Assembly (NCBI GenBank): GCA_015075585.1
Contig: JABTUB010000001.1
Location: 496,001-560,000 of the forward strand
Source of the DNA: Chloracidobacterium sp.
Lineage (GTDB): Bacteria; Acidobacteriota; Blastocatellia; Pyrinomonadales; Pyrinomonadaceae
Length of the DNA stretch: 64,000 nt
Reading direction: 5' to 3'
Shown here: piece by piece, positions 7,050 through 15,542 of the stretch
Numbering within the stretch: the stretch's first letter is position 1
How the letters are laid out: each line of letters begins with the position of its first letter
Program-made: the position numbers and the translations under genes
Notes under the pieces: generated by a model
Told to the model about the DNA's origin: nothing
The model's input: only the letters and a program-made list of their open reading frames with translations
The model's database searches: none

Positions 7050-9182
7050 ATGGCTCTTGACAGCGCCGTAAAACACAAAGCATCACAAACAGCGAACGGA
7101 ACGGCGACAGAACAGCCGGCTGATCGAAGGCTGTATTTCAATCGCGAGCTAAGCTGGCTTGAGTTCAATGCACGCGTGCTCGAAGAGGCGATGGATGAGA
7201 GTTTGCCTCTGCTTGAGCGCCTCAAGTTCCTTGCGATCTTTTCGACAAATCTCGACGAATTCTTCATGATCCGCGTTGCCGGTATTTTGGAGCAGATCGC
7301 TGAGGGCGTTTGCGAGCTTTCGCCTGACGGGATGACGCCGCAGGAACAGATCACGGAGATATTTCGGCGTGTCCGGCCTATGCTTGATAAGCAGGCACGA
7401 TGCCTCGCAGGAAATTTATTGCCTGCATTAAGAAAAGCCGGCATCTCGATCGTTCCGTATGCGTCGCTGGCGGCGAAAGAAAAGAAGAAGATCGACAAGT
7501 ATTTTCACGACGATGTTTTCCCGATCCTTACGCCGCAGTCTGTCGATTCGAGCCATCCGTTCCCGTACATATCCAACCTGAGCCTCAACCTCGGGACAAT
7601 GGTGGCACCGGACCGCATAGCCTTGCCGCCGCCGCTGAGGCATCTTTTCAAACAAAAGCGATTTGGCCGGATCAAATTGCCGCCCGCAGTGCCGCGCCTC
7701 ATTGCGGTCGATCACAAGGAGGAGCGCTATGTGCTGCTCGAAGAGATAGTTGCGGCAAACCTCGGAGAACTTTTCCCGAACATGAGGACGAGCGACGCAT
7801 TTCTTTTCAGAGTGAGCCGCGATGCCGATATCGAGTTGCGCGAAGATGAGGCCGGCGATCTGATGCGTTCGCTCGAGCGCGAACTGCAGCGGCGCCGCGA
7901 CCGTTTTCCTGTGAGGCTTGAGCTTTCGAGTGCGATGCCCGTTAAGATGCATAAGATGCTCGTCGCGGGAGTCGGCGTTCGCGAGGAGTGCGTGGAGCCG
8001 ATCGACGGCTTTATGAATATCCCCGATCTGATGCAGCTCTACGGCCTCGATCGGCCTGCGCTGAAAGAGAAGCCGATCTCGCCCATATCGCTTCGGACCA
8101 TGGATGAGAAACGGTCGATGTTCGATCTGATCCGGCGCGGCGACATCCTGCTGCATCATCCGTATCATTCATTCAACATTGTCATTGATCTGCTTACGGA
8201 AGCCGTCGAGGATCCGAATGTAAAGGCGATCAAGATATGCCTTTATCGCACCGGTAAAGATTCACCGATCATCGGTTCGCTCATACGTGCGGCTCAGATG
8301 GGTAAGCAGGTAACGGCGCTTGTCGAGCTTAAGGCACGCTTTGATGAGGAAAATAATATCGAGTGGGCGAAACGCCTTGAAAAAGAAGGCGTACATGTCA
8401 TCTACGGCATCTCGACGCTCAAGACGCATTCGAAAGTGATGCTGATCGTCCGCCGTGAAAAGCAAAAGCTCGTGCGTTACGTCCACATCGCAACGGGCAA
8501 TTATAATTTGACGACCGCGCGCACCTATACCGATCTTGGGCTGTTGACGGCGGATGAGGTCATAGGCGCCGATGTTACGGATCTTTTCAATTTCCTGACG
8601 GGCTACTCGCAGCAGGATAAGTATCGCCGCCTTTTTGTGTCGCCGTTCCATGTGCGCGACCGCTTGATAACGATGATCCGGCGCGAAAAGAAGAATAAAC
8701 TCGCAGGCCGTAAAGCGTCGATCGTGCTGAAGGCGAACAGCCTTACGGATGATGAACTTATCAACGAACTGTACGAGGCGTCAAAAGCGGGTGTCGATAT
8801 CGATCTGATAATTCGAGGCACCTGTACGCTGCGGCCCGGAGTCAAAGGATTGTCGGAGAATATCCGCGTGCGTTCGATCGTCGGCAGGTTCCTTGAACAC
8901 AGCCGCGTGTATTGGTTCGCGAATGACGGCGTGCCCGACGTTCTGATCGGCAGCGCCGATCTGATGCACCGCAATATGGATCGCCGCGTCGAAGTGCTCA
9001 CGCCGATACGCGATGAGTCACTGAAGACATATCTGCGGGATGTTTTACTTGAGAATTATCTGAAAGATCAAGTCAACGCACGCCTGCTGAAGTCTGACGG
9101 AACATATAAACGTGTCGCTTCGCGGGCTTCGGGCGGATTCGATGCTCAAATGGCGTTTGTCGGCAAACTGATCGGCTCATAA
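7050..9182 (+). CDS. ppk1: Polyphosphate kinase 1
   Basis: A 710-residue PPK1 that reversibly transfers the ATP gamma-phosphate to polyphosphate. Domains in order: N domain with FNRELSWLEFNARVLEEA, head domain with DEFFMIRVAG further on, and two C-terminal PLD-like domains. The catalytic His lies in LVRYVHIATGNYNLTTARTY, and a second histidine motif in GSADLMHRNMDRRVEVL. The Arg/Lys-rich phosphate channel motif KAIKICLYRTGKDSPI is present. A TATAAT hexamer at 7034-7039 ends 10 bases before the ATG and no Shine-Dalgarno is seen. The 3' end is convergent with the CYTH gene, 2 bases apart. Confidence 0.96.
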   Translation: MALDSAVKHKASQTANGTATEQPADRRLYFNRELSWLEFNARVLEEAMDESLPLLERLKFLAIFSTNLDEFFMIRVAGILEQIAEGVCELSPDGMTPQEQITEIFRRVRPMLDKQARCLAGNLLPALRKAGISIVPYASLAAKEKKKIDKYFHDDVFPILTPQSVDSSHPFPYISNLSLNLGTMVAPDRIALPPPLRHLFKQKRFGRIKLPPAVPRLIAVDHKEERYVLLEEIVAANLGELFPNMRTSDAFLFRVSRDADIELREDEAGDLMRSLERELQRRRDRFPVRLELSSAMPVKMHKMLVAGVGVREECVEPIDGFMNIPDLMQLYGLDRPALKEKPISPISLRTMDEKRSMFDLIRRGDILLHHPYHSFNIVIDLLTEAVEDPNVKAIKICLYRTGKDSPIIGSLIRAAQMGKQVTALVELKARFDEENNIEWAKRLEKEGVHVIYGISTLKTHSKVMLIVRREKQKLVRYVHIATGNYNLTTARTYTDLGLLTADEVIGADVTDLFNFLTGYSQQDKYRRLFVSPFHVRDRLITMIRREKKNKLAGRKASIVLKANSLTDDELINELYEASKAGVDIDLIIRGTCTLRPGVKGLSENIRVRSIVGRFLEHSRVYWFANDGVPDVLIGSADLMHRNMDRRVEVLTPIRDESLKTYLRDVLLENYLKDQVNARLLKSDGTYKRVASRASGGFDAQMAFVGKLIGS

Positions 9183-9184
9183 CC

Positions 9185-9736
9185 TTATTTCTTGCGGTCG
9201 AACCTTGCCTCAACAACACCGTCCCGAAGTATGCCGAACTTCAAGGTCAGGCTCGGATAGCTTTTCAGCTCCACTTCAAGATGCTCGATGCCGAGGGTCT
9301 TTTCGGCATCACGAATACCATCGGGAGGCCCTTCGATCTCCATATAGCGGCCGAACGGAAGCTCGTCGAGCACGATCTCGACACCGCCCCAGTTCCAGGC
9401 CTTTCGGTGTTTTTCGTAAACAGCAGCAAGCGAAAAACCGAGCCGTTCGATGATCTCCTCCATTGCGGCGGCATCGCCGATCTCGGTCTCGAATTCGATC
9501 TGTTTCTTGAATTCGCTCGAAGGGTCGATCCTTTCCTTATAGGTGAGTGTCGCGGTGTCGTCCGTTTTGCGCACGCGAAGCACGATCGAACGGGCGTCCA
9601 CCGTGCCGCCGCGATGCAGATAATTTTCCTCCGATCGCTCATATGCGAACTCGGCCCCGATAGACACGAGCTTTTCGGCAAGCCGAGCGGCAATGTCTGC
9701 GTCGATCTTATATTTCTTTTCGATCTCGATCGCCAT
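9185..9736 (-). CDS. CYTH-domain (class IV adenylate cyclase / triphosphatase-like) protein
   Basis: A 183-residue triphosphate tunnel enzyme. The ExExK signature is at the N terminus (IEIEKKYKI), which fixes the start at ATG 9736 rather than further upstream. Inside the tunnel, LRVRKTD, TLTYKER and EFETEI supply alternating basic and acidic residues. FGRYMEIEGP and the central HRKAWNW give the CyaB/thiamine-triphosphatase-like subgroup. It could be an adenylate cyclase, thiamine triphosphatase or inorganic triphosphatase; sequence alone does not decide. Placement opposite ppk1 makes a tripolyphosphatase role attractive, but that is inference. Confidence 0.88.
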   Translation of the reverse strand: MAIEIEKKYKIDADIAARLAEKLVSIGAEFAYERSEENYLHRGGTVDARSIVLRVRKTDDTATLTYKERIDPSSEFKKQIEFETEIGDAAAMEEIIERLGFSLAAVYEKHRKAWNWGGVEIVLDELPFGRYMEIEGPPDGIRDAEKTLGIEHLEVELKSYPSLTLKFGILRDGVVEARFDRKK

Positions 9737-9896
9737 AGGTCTTACAGGTTCGATGGTATGGCAACGCGGCCGATGCAGCAAATCGGGCACCCGCAGGCCG
9801 GTGGGTCTTGACTACATCAGGCCAATCGTCAATACTTGAAACAATAGGTCAGAACATCGCTTTTACGCGATCGACACTGATTTTTGTGAGGAAATT

Positions 9897-10340
9897 ATGC
9901 CGTATCCGGAAGCAATGATCCATGGAATGCGCCAAGAGCTTTCTGCTCTCGGCATCGAAGAAACCAAGACACCTGATGCCGTTGAGGCGGCGATCCGCGA
10001 GACAGAAGGAACGGTGATGATCGTTGTAAATTCTGTCTGCGGCTGTGCGGCCGGCGGCGTTCGTCCCGGCATCGCGATGGCAATGCAGCATGCCGAAAAT
10101 AAGCCCGACCGCTCGATCACAGTTTTCGCCGGTGCCGATATCGATGCTACCGAGGCGGCTCGCGGGCACTTTGAAGGCTATATGCCGTCGTCGCCGTCGA
10201 TAGGGATCTTGAAGGACGGGCAACTTGTACAAATGTTCGAACGCCGCGACCTCGAAGGCCGACACCCCGCGATGATCGCTCAAACCTTGATGGAAGCGTT
10301 CGACAAATATTGCGTTCACTCGGATGCGGCGGCCAACTGA
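9897..10340 (+). CDS. brxB: Bacilliredoxin, BrxA/BrxB family (DUF1094)
   Basis: A 147-residue thioredoxin-fold protein of the YphP/YqiW family, which removes bacillithiol from S-bacillithiolated proteins. The active-site Cys-Gly-Cys lies in VVNSVCGCAAGGVRPG (Cys48, Cys50), followed by VFAGADIDATEAARG, SPSIGILKDG and the C-terminal FERRDLEGR and IAQTLMEAFDKYC. Length is normal. It stands alone and is followed by a good intrinsic terminator. Its presence implies, without proving, that the organism makes bacillithiol. Confidence 0.92.
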   Translation: MPYPEAMIHGMRQELSALGIEETKTPDAVEAAIRETEGTVMIVVNSVCGCAAGGVRPGIAMAMQHAENKPDRSITVFAGADIDATEAARGHFEGYMPSSPSIGILKDGQLVQMFERRDLEGRHPAMIAQTLMEAFDKYCVHSDAAAN

Positions 10341-10376
10341 GCCCGCGTCGTACGGGATATTAGCAGTACAATATTT

Positions 10377-10399
10377 CGGCCCCGGCAAGGGGCCTTTTT
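10377..10399 (+). terminator. Intrinsic terminator after brxB
   Basis: Stem GGCCCC (10378-10383) pairs with GGGGCC (10389-10394) across a 5-base loop and is followed by five T. It sits 37 bases downstream of the brxB stop on the same strand, the expected place for a rho-independent terminator. Confidence 0.8.
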
Positions 10400-10484
10400 C
10401 GTGTCCGAGAGATTTCTATTGCCATTGGGGTTGATTGCGGCTAAAATCGAACTCGTCAGAGCATCTTGACGCGTCAAACCACAG

Positions 10485-10937
10485 ATGTCGATACCGCAAC
10501 GCCAGTACATTCGCTTTTCGCTCGACCTGCGGGTGCGGATCTACGACAATTACGGGCAGCGGCGTGAAGCGGGCCTTACGCAAGTGAGTATCGGCGGATG
10601 TTTCATTGACTGGGACGACGAAATTCTCGTCGGCGACGAATTTCGAATGGAGATGCCGCTTCCGGACGGCAATTTCCTGCCGCTCGCCTGTAAGGCGATA
10701 TATCGGTTCGAGGATATGGGCATCGGCATAAAGTTCCTCGATATCTCGCAGTTCGAACAGCAGTTCATTTCAAAGATCATCGAAAAGCGCCTCGAGGATG
10801 AAGGCGTGCCGCTGCAGATCGATCCTTTTAACGTACCGCCGCGATTTATAAATGAAGAACCGTCGCCGCGCGTCATCGACATCAGACAAAAACGCGATCT
10901 GATCTTGGAACGGATAATGAGCTCCGACGGTTCCTAG
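10485..10937 (+). CDS. PilZ-domain protein
   Basis: A 150-residue single-domain PilZ protein. The c-di-GMP-binding Arg pair is present as RQYIR (residues 6-10), and the second motif reads QVSIGG, a slightly degenerate form of D/N-x-S-x-x-G. A beta-barrel follows (EFRMEMPLPDG, LACKAIYRFEDMGIGIKF), then a C-terminal helix (QFEQQFISKIIEKRLEDEG) and a charged tail. It is likely a c-di-GMP receptor acting on a partner through the C-terminal helix. The stop codon TAG lies inside the 18-base copy of the radA 3' end described separately. Confidence 0.85.
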   Translation: MSIPQRQYIRFSLDLRVRIYDNYGQRREAGLTQVSIGGCFIDWDDEILVGDEFRMEMPLPDGNFLPLACKAIYRFEDMGIGIKFLDISQFEQQFISKIIEKRLEDEGVPLQIDPFNVPPRFINEEPSPRVIDIRQKRDLILERIMSSDGS

Positions 10938-10951
10938 AAAAGCTCGTCCAT
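10934..10951. repeat. Direct repeat copy 1 of the radA 3' end
   Basis: On the minus strand this reads ATGGACGAGCTTTTCTAG, which matches 17 of 18 bases of the last 18 bases of radA (ATGGACGAGCTATTCTAG, 11709-11726). The two copies bracket the toxin-antitoxin cassette in the same orientation, like the attL/attR sites left by insertion at a gene's 3' end. Confidence 0.6.
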
Positions 10952-11197
10952 TTCACGGCATTTAAGCGTACTCTTTCGACATTGTCCACGCTTCGTGATG
11001 ACAAGCCAACTGACCATGCAACTCTTGTCTTCACGGGGCGTCAGGAAGCAGTTTTTCTATGAGGCATCGCTCAAGACGCCGTCGGTTCTGAAGCCGTTCC
11101 TTTTATCGATCTGACGGAAAATGAGTGAGTTAGAGTTTGCAGCATCGCTATTGATCGCAAAAGTCTAACCGCGACATTTACGTCGAAAGCGAGATCA
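10952..11197. other. Intergenic stretch inside the radA-flanked cassette
   Basis: About 246 bases with no supported gene. A 38-codon frame at 10998-11114 (+) has no family signature and is not called. There is no integrase or transposase remnant that can be recognised by eye. Confidence 0.4.
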
Positions 11198-11467
11198 TTA
11201 GGGGAACAACTTGTAGATATCTTTTCGGTCTACAAAACGTGCGAGAATAATTGTTTCGTTTTCAAAGTAAAATCCCAGGCGATGATCTCCGACGCGAGTT
11301 CGATAAGCCGTTTTATGGCCCTTGAGTTTCTTTGTGTTTGGTATGTTCGAGAGAGTTTCGGCTGATTCTATCAATTCGATCAATCTTTTTAACGATGCTT
11401 TGACCGACTTCAAGTGTATCTTATCGATATCTTTTGAAAAGCTTTGCAGAAATTGGACCTTCATCAA
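11198..11467 (-). CDS. RelE/ParE-superfamily toxin
   Basis: An 89-residue type II toxin. The RelE fold signatures are visible: VQFLQSFSKDIDKI at the N terminus, a long central helix pair, KKLKGHKTAYRTRVGDHRLG (the strand and Arg/His that form the active site in mRNase members) and the end ILARFVDRKDIYKLFP. Such proteins either cut ribosome-bound mRNA (RelE/HigB) or poison gyrase (ParE). The start overlaps the antitoxin stop by 4 bases, the usual antitoxin-toxin order. Base composition is visibly richer in A+T than the flanking radA and pilZ genes, consistent with transfer. Confidence 0.85.
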   Translation of the reverse strand: MMKVQFLQSFSKDIDKIHLKSVKASLKRLIELIESAETLSNIPNTKKLKGHKTAYRTRVGDHRLGFYFENETIILARFVDRKDIYKLFP

Positions 11468-11661
11468 GTTGATAATTTCTTCATTATCGAGTGGCGGCTC
11501 ACTTTCTTTGATCTGTCCGCCTTGCCTAGCAATTTCAGCATTCCGATATCTTCAAGTTCTGAACGTGTCAGCGTTGAACTGCCCACGCCGAGTTTCTTAA
11601 GCAGGTCGGCGATGAATTTGAATTCGCTTTCGCTTTTCGGCGTAACTACGATGGCTTTCAT
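11464..11661 (-). CDS. Antitoxin of the RelE-type pair
   Basis: A 65-residue small acidic/basic protein directly upstream of, and overlapping, the toxin gene (ATGA). The sequence (KSESEFKFIADLLKKLG, then SELEDIGMLKLLGKADRSKK) matches the short DUF2683-like antitoxins seen next to RelE/ParE toxins, with an N-terminal beta strand and toxin-wrapping C-terminal helix. No DNA-binding fold is obvious, so autorepression may need the complex. Low GC like its partner. Confidence 0.75.
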   Translation of the reverse strand: MKAIVVTPKSESEFKFIADLLKKLGVGSSTLTRSELEDIGMLKLLGKADRSKKVSRHSIMKKLST

Positions 11662-11708
11662 TCGTTAAATATACTTAAATCCATTCAATAAATAAAACGT
11701 TGGTTCAG

Positions 11709-11726
11709 CTAGAATAGCTCGTCCAT
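11709..11726. repeat. Direct repeat copy 2 (last 18 bases of radA)
   Basis: The native 3' end of radA including its stop codon; 17 of 18 bases match the copy at 10934-10951. See the finding on the flanked cassette. Confidence 0.6.
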
Positions 11727-13070
11727 CGCTTGTTCGAGATCGCGAACGCCGACAACACGCAGGCCGAGGAGCTTTTCGAGGCCTTTTTTGTTCGAGTGCG
11801 GCAATATCAGCTTCTTGAAGCCGAGTGCTTGAGCCTCGCGGGCGCGTGCTTGGGCTTGGAGGACGCCGCGCACTTCGCCCGTCAGGCCGACCTCGCCGAA
11901 TACGGCGGTATCATGCGGGATCGGCAGCCCCCGATAACTGGAAGCGATAGCCGCGATCACACCAAGATCCGCAGCCGGTTCGTCCACTTCTACGCCGCCA
12001 GCAACGTTGACAAAGATGTCGTCGCCGGCAAGCTGAAATCCCAGACGCTTCTCAAGGACGGCGATCAAAAGGCTTGCGCGATTGTGGTCGAAACCCTGCG
12101 TCATTCGGCGGCCGGTGCCGAACTTCGCACCGCTAACAAGTGCTTGTATTTCGAGGAGCATCGGCCGGGTGCCTTCAATGCTGACCGTTACTGCCGAGCC
12201 GGTTGCGTTGTCGGGCCTTTCGCCGAGGAACATTTCCGAAGGATTACCGACCGGAATGAGGCCCGCGTTGGTCATTTCAAAAACGCCGATCTCATTGGCC
12301 GCGCCAAAGCGGTTCTTTGCCGCCCGGATGATGCGGTGATTGTGATGGCGGTCGCCTTCGAAGTAGAGAACCGTGTCAACGATGTGTTCGAGTGTTCGCG
12401 GGCCTGCGATAGAGCCGTCCTTTGTAACGTGGCCGGTAACGAAGACCGGCGTGCCCGTGTGCTTTGCCAGCATCATCAGCTCGCTTGCGACCTCGCGAAC
12501 CTGCGATACGCTTCCGGGGGCTGACTCGATGCGGTCTGTGAAGATCGTCTGGATCGAATCGATAACGATCAGATCCGGCCGCAGCCTCGCCGCCTCGTCA
12601 AGGATCGTCCGCAGGCTCGTCTCGGCAAGTATGAAAAGATTTTCGGCATTTAGTCCGAGACGTTCGCCGCGCATCTTTATCTGCCGCTCCGATTCTTCAC
12701 CCGAAACATACAGAACGCTGTGGCCGCCCGAGCTTAGACGGTCGGCGATCTGGATAACGATGGTCGATTTGCCGATGCCGGGAGCGCCGCCGATAAGCAC
12801 GAGCGAACCGGCGACAATGCCGCCGCCGAGCACTCTGTCGAACTCATCGATCCCCGACGCGCTTCGCTTGTCATCCTGCGATTCGATACTCAAAAAAGGC
12901 ACGGGCGAAGCGGCGTTGCCAAGCTTTTGTGAGGTTGAAACGCGCGACGGCCTGAACTTCTCTTCGGCGAACGTGTTCCACTCGCCGCAGTCGGGACATT
13001 GCCCAAGCCACTTGCGTGCTTGACCGCCGCAGTTCTGGCAAACAAAGATCGTTGCTGGCTGTTTCGCCAT
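11709..13070 (-). CDS. radA: DNA repair protein RadA (Sms)
   Basis: A 453-residue RecA-like helicase/branch-migration factor. In order: the four-Cys zinc finger (FVCQNCGGQARKWLGQCPDC), the Walker A motif GGAPGIGKSTIVIQIA, LIVIDSIQTIF (Walker B), the RadA-specific KNRFG motif in AAKNRFGAANEIGVFEM, and a C-terminal Lon-like domain (GDDIFVNVAGGVEVDEPAADL). It ends MDELF. The last 18 bases are duplicated at 10934-10951, beyond the toxin-antitoxin cassette. The start ATG has a TATCAT hexamer 13 bases upstream on the minus strand and no Shine-Dalgarno. Confidence 0.96.
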   Translation of the reverse strand: MAKQPATIFVCQNCGGQARKWLGQCPDCGEWNTFAEEKFRPSRVSTSQKLGNAASPVPFLSIESQDDKRSASGIDEFDRVLGGGIVAGSLVLIGGAPGIGKSTIVIQIADRLSSGGHSVLYVSGEESERQIKMRGERLGLNAENLFILAETSLRTILDEAARLRPDLIVIDSIQTIFTDRIESAPGSVSQVREVASELMMLAKHTGTPVFVTGHVTKDGSIAGPRTLEHIVDTVLYFEGDRHHNHRIIRAAKNRFGAANEIGVFEMTNAGLIPVGNPSEMFLGERPDNATGSAVTVSIEGTRPMLLEIQALVSGAKFGTGRRMTQGFDHNRASLLIAVLEKRLGFQLAGDDIFVNVAGGVEVDEPAADLGVIAAIASSYRGLPIPHDTAVFGEVGLTGEVRGVLQAQARAREAQALGFKKLILPHSNKKGLEKLLGLRVVGVRDLEQAMDELF

Positions 13071-13160
13071 ATTCGGAAGTGAAATGATAACAGAGTTCGG
13101 CCGCGGTTGGCGTATTTGTCGAGAAACTCTGGAGAAATTCTTAACTTAGCAGTTTCATTT

Positions 13161-14330
13161 ATGGTAAGATTTCAGGGAATGAAGGTCGATGTCCTTATCC
13201 TACGGGTGGCGTTCATGGGTTTACTCATCTTGCTTGGGTACGTCCTTAATCCTTTTGAGCGAACTCACCGATTCGGGCTTGAAGGCGTTGCGAATGAGAA
13301 TACGCGGCGCATGATCAGTGCCGGCCTCGGTATGCTCATCGGCTTTGTTATCATCGGCTTTGAGATGCGCGTGCGTCGCGCAAGCCTCAAGACACTTATC
13401 GGCGCGGCCGTCGGCGCGATCTTGGGCATCATCGGGGCATTTCTTATCGGAATGCTCATATCGATCCAAAAAGAAGCTGCTGTGTCGGCTGAAATGCAGA
13501 CATTCCTGACCATTTCGCTGATGTTCTTAATGGGATATGTGGGGCTGATGGTGGGGGCCGCTAAAGGCGATTACATCGATCTCTCGGCACTCGGCGGCAT
13601 CTTCAGCGACAAGAATGCGGTCCGCGATTACAAGATACTCGATACGTCCGTGATCATTGACGGCCGCATCGCCGACGTCGCCGAAACAGGATTTTTGAAC
13701 GGTACGTTCATTGTCCCGCATTTTATTTTGACCGAGCTTCAGCAGGTTGCCGATTCTGCCGATTCATCAAAGCGGCAGCGCGGACGCCGCGGCCTCGATA
13801 TGCTCCAGCGGCTCCGCAACAATACAAAGCTCGATGTTCAGATCGTTGAGACCGATTTTCCGAATGTAAAAGAGGTCGATCTCAAGCTTATCGAACTCGG
13901 CACGCAGCTTGACGCGGTGATCGTTACCAACGATTTCAACCTCAATAAGGTCTCGCAGCTCCGCGGCGTCTCCGTGCTGAACATAAATGAGCTTGCCAAT
14001 GCACTCAAGCCGGTCGTTTTGCCGGGCGAAGCGATGCGGGTTTTTGTACTCAAGGAGGGCAAGGAGTACAACCAAGGTGTTGCTTACCTCGACGACGGCA
14101 CAATGGTCGTCATTGATAACGCTCGCCGTTTGATCGGCAAGACCGCTGATATCGCGGTTACGAGCGTGCTCCAAACGACAGCAGGAAAGATGATCTTCGG
14201 CCGCCTGTGGGAAGAAGGTCAGGACAACGGCGACAATAACAATTTCAATATCCACGATTCGCGCTCGGTCGGGTTTCGCAAGGCGACACGCGAGCTTCGT
14301 CAAACCACCATCATCGAAGAGATAGAATAG
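13161..14330 (+). CDS. Membrane-anchored PIN/TRAM-domain protein (YacL family)
   Basis: A protein of about 389 residues. The N-terminal part holds four hydrophobic helices (VAFMGLLILLGYVL, AGLGMLIGFVIIGF, LIGAAVGAILGIIGAFLIG, FLTISLMFLMGYVGLM). A PIN RNase domain follows, with acidic residues in ILDTSVIIDGRIADV, FILTELQQVAD, RRGLDMLQRL and DAVIVTNDFNLNKV. A C-terminal TRAM domain (LKEGKEYNQGVAYLDDGTMVV) should bind RNA. Family members are predicted membrane-tethered RNases. ATG 13161 or ATG 13179 could be the start; neither has a strong ribosome site. Confidence 0.9.
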   Translation: MVRFQGMKVDVLILRVAFMGLLILLGYVLNPFERTHRFGLEGVANENTRRMISAGLGMLIGFVIIGFEMRVRRASLKTLIGAAVGAILGIIGAFLIGMLISIQKEAAVSAEMQTFLTISLMFLMGYVGLMVGAAKGDYIDLSALGGIFSDKNAVRDYKILDTSVIIDGRIADVAETGFLNGTFIVPHFILTELQQVADSADSSKRQRGRRGLDMLQRLRNNTKLDVQIVETDFPNVKEVDLKLIELGTQLDAVIVTNDFNLNKVSQLRGVSVLNINELANALKPVVLPGEAMRVFVLKEGKEYNQGVAYLDDGTMVVIDNARRLIGKTADIAVTSVLQTTAGKMIFGRLWEEGQDNGDNNNFNIHDSRSVGFRKATRELRQTTIIEEIE

Positions 14331-14370
14331 CCTGCGGCTGATCGGCGGCTTTCATCGGGCATTTGCCATT

Positions 14371-15063
14371 ATGACGACCGTTATCATCGTAGCTGCGGGC
14401 ACCGGCGAGCGGTTCGGTGCGGAAACTCCAAAACAATTCGTCAATATCCACGGCGTACCTGTTCTCCGCCGTACGATCGAGCGGTTCGAGGCCGCCGAAA
14501 CGATCGACCGCATCGTCCTAGTGTTATCGGATGACGGCCGCCGCCGTTTTGAGGCAATGGATCTCGGATGCGGCATAACAAAATTGCAGAGCGTGGTCAT
14601 CGGCGGCAGCTCTCGGGCTGAGTCTGTACGGAACGGCTTGGCGGCGGTCGAAGCCGCGGAGGTTGTCGCCGTGCACGACGGCGCCCGGCCGCTTGTATCG
14701 GTTGCGGAGATCGATGAGGTCATTCGCAAGGCATCCGAGACGGGCGCGGCGTGCCTCGTTGCCGAGGTCAGCGACACGATAAAACACGTCGAGAACGGCG
14801 AGATCGTCCGTACGGTCGATCGCACACGGCTTCGCCGAGCGCTCACGCCGCAAGCATTTCGGATGGAGGTCCTGACGCGTGCCTTTGCCGATGCAGGAGT
14901 GTCGGCCGCCGCTGCTACGGATGAAGCGTACCTTGTTGAGGCGATCGGCGTTCCGATACACTGTGTAGAAGGCAGCACCCGCAATATCAAGATCACGCGG
15001 CCGGAGGATATCGCTGTCGCGGAAGCTCTTCTTGCAGAGATCGAGGCTGAACACAAGTTATGA
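14371..15063 (+). CDS. ispD: 2-C-methyl-D-erythritol 4-phosphate cytidylyltransferase IspD
   Basis: A 230-residue nucleotidyltransferase of the MEP isoprenoid pathway. The N-terminal CTP loop IIVAAGTGERFGAETPKQF is typical (A-A-G-x-G-x-R, with PKQF), followed by VLVLSDDGRR, VVIGGSSRAESVRNGL, VAVHDGARPLVS and the end RNIKITRPEDIAVAEALL. The stop TGA overlaps the ispF ATG (15060), a common ispD-ispF arrangement. It starts a new unit 40 bases after the PIN/TRAM gene. Confidence 0.96.
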   Translation: MTTVIIVAAGTGERFGAETPKQFVNIHGVPVLRRTIERFEAAETIDRIVLVLSDDGRRRFEAMDLGCGITKLQSVVIGGSSRAESVRNGLAAVEAAEVVAVHDGARPLVSVAEIDEVIRKASETGAACLVAEVSDTIKHVENGEIVRTVDRTRLRRALTPQAFRMEVLTRAFADAGVSAAAATDEAYLVEAIGVPIHCVEGSTRNIKITRPEDIAVAEALLAEIEAEHKL

Positions 15064-15542
15064 TGCTCATAGGGATCGGCACTGATATTCATCGCCTCGT
15101 GGCCGGGCGGCCGTTAATGATCGGCGGCACCCGCATCGAGTCTGACCTCGGTGCGCAAGGACACTCGGACGCCGATGTACTTCTGCACGCGGCAACCGAC
15201 GCGATACTCGGTGCGTTGGGGCTTGGCGACATCGGTACACATTTTCCGGACAATGATGCTAAATGGCGCGATGCCGCTAGCATACAGTTCCTCCGATATG
15301 CGGCCGGCCTCGCCCGCGAAATGGGCTATTCTGTCGAAAACCTTGACTCGACCATCGATCTCGAACGCCCGAAACTCAGGCCTTACATTGATGAGATGCG
15401 CTCCGTGATCGCTGATGCCGTCGGCGTCTCGGCTGAACGTGTTTCCGTAAAGGCAAAGACCGGCGAAATGGTCGATGCGGTCGGCCACGGCCTCGCCATC
15501 CGAGCGACCGCGATCGTACTTCTTATACGAGAAGCGGCTTAG
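15060..15542 (+). CDS. ispF: 2-C-methyl-D-erythritol 2,4-cyclodiphosphate synthase IspF
   Basis: A 160-residue trimeric zinc enzyme that follows IspD and IspE in the MEP pathway. Zinc ligands are visible in GIGTDIHRL (Asp9, His11) and GHSDADVLLHA (His of the last motif); further motifs are ALGLGDIGTHFPDND and AKTGEMVDAVGHGLAI. Length is typical. It overlaps ispD by 4 bases at its start and the convergent regulator gene by 4 bases at its end. Confidence 0.97.
   Translation: MMLIGIGTDIHRLVAGRPLMIGGTRIESDLGAQGHSDADVLLHAATDAILGALGLGDIGTHFPDNDAKWRDAASIQFLRYAAGLAREMGYSVENLDSTIDLERPKLRPYIDEMRSVIADAVGVSAERVSVKAKTGEMVDAVGHGLAIRATAIVLLIREAA

Noticed and set aside
10998-11114. 38-codon frame inside the radA-flanked cassette
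   Set aside because: No family signature, no ribosome site and an unremarkable composition; kept only as part of the spacer.
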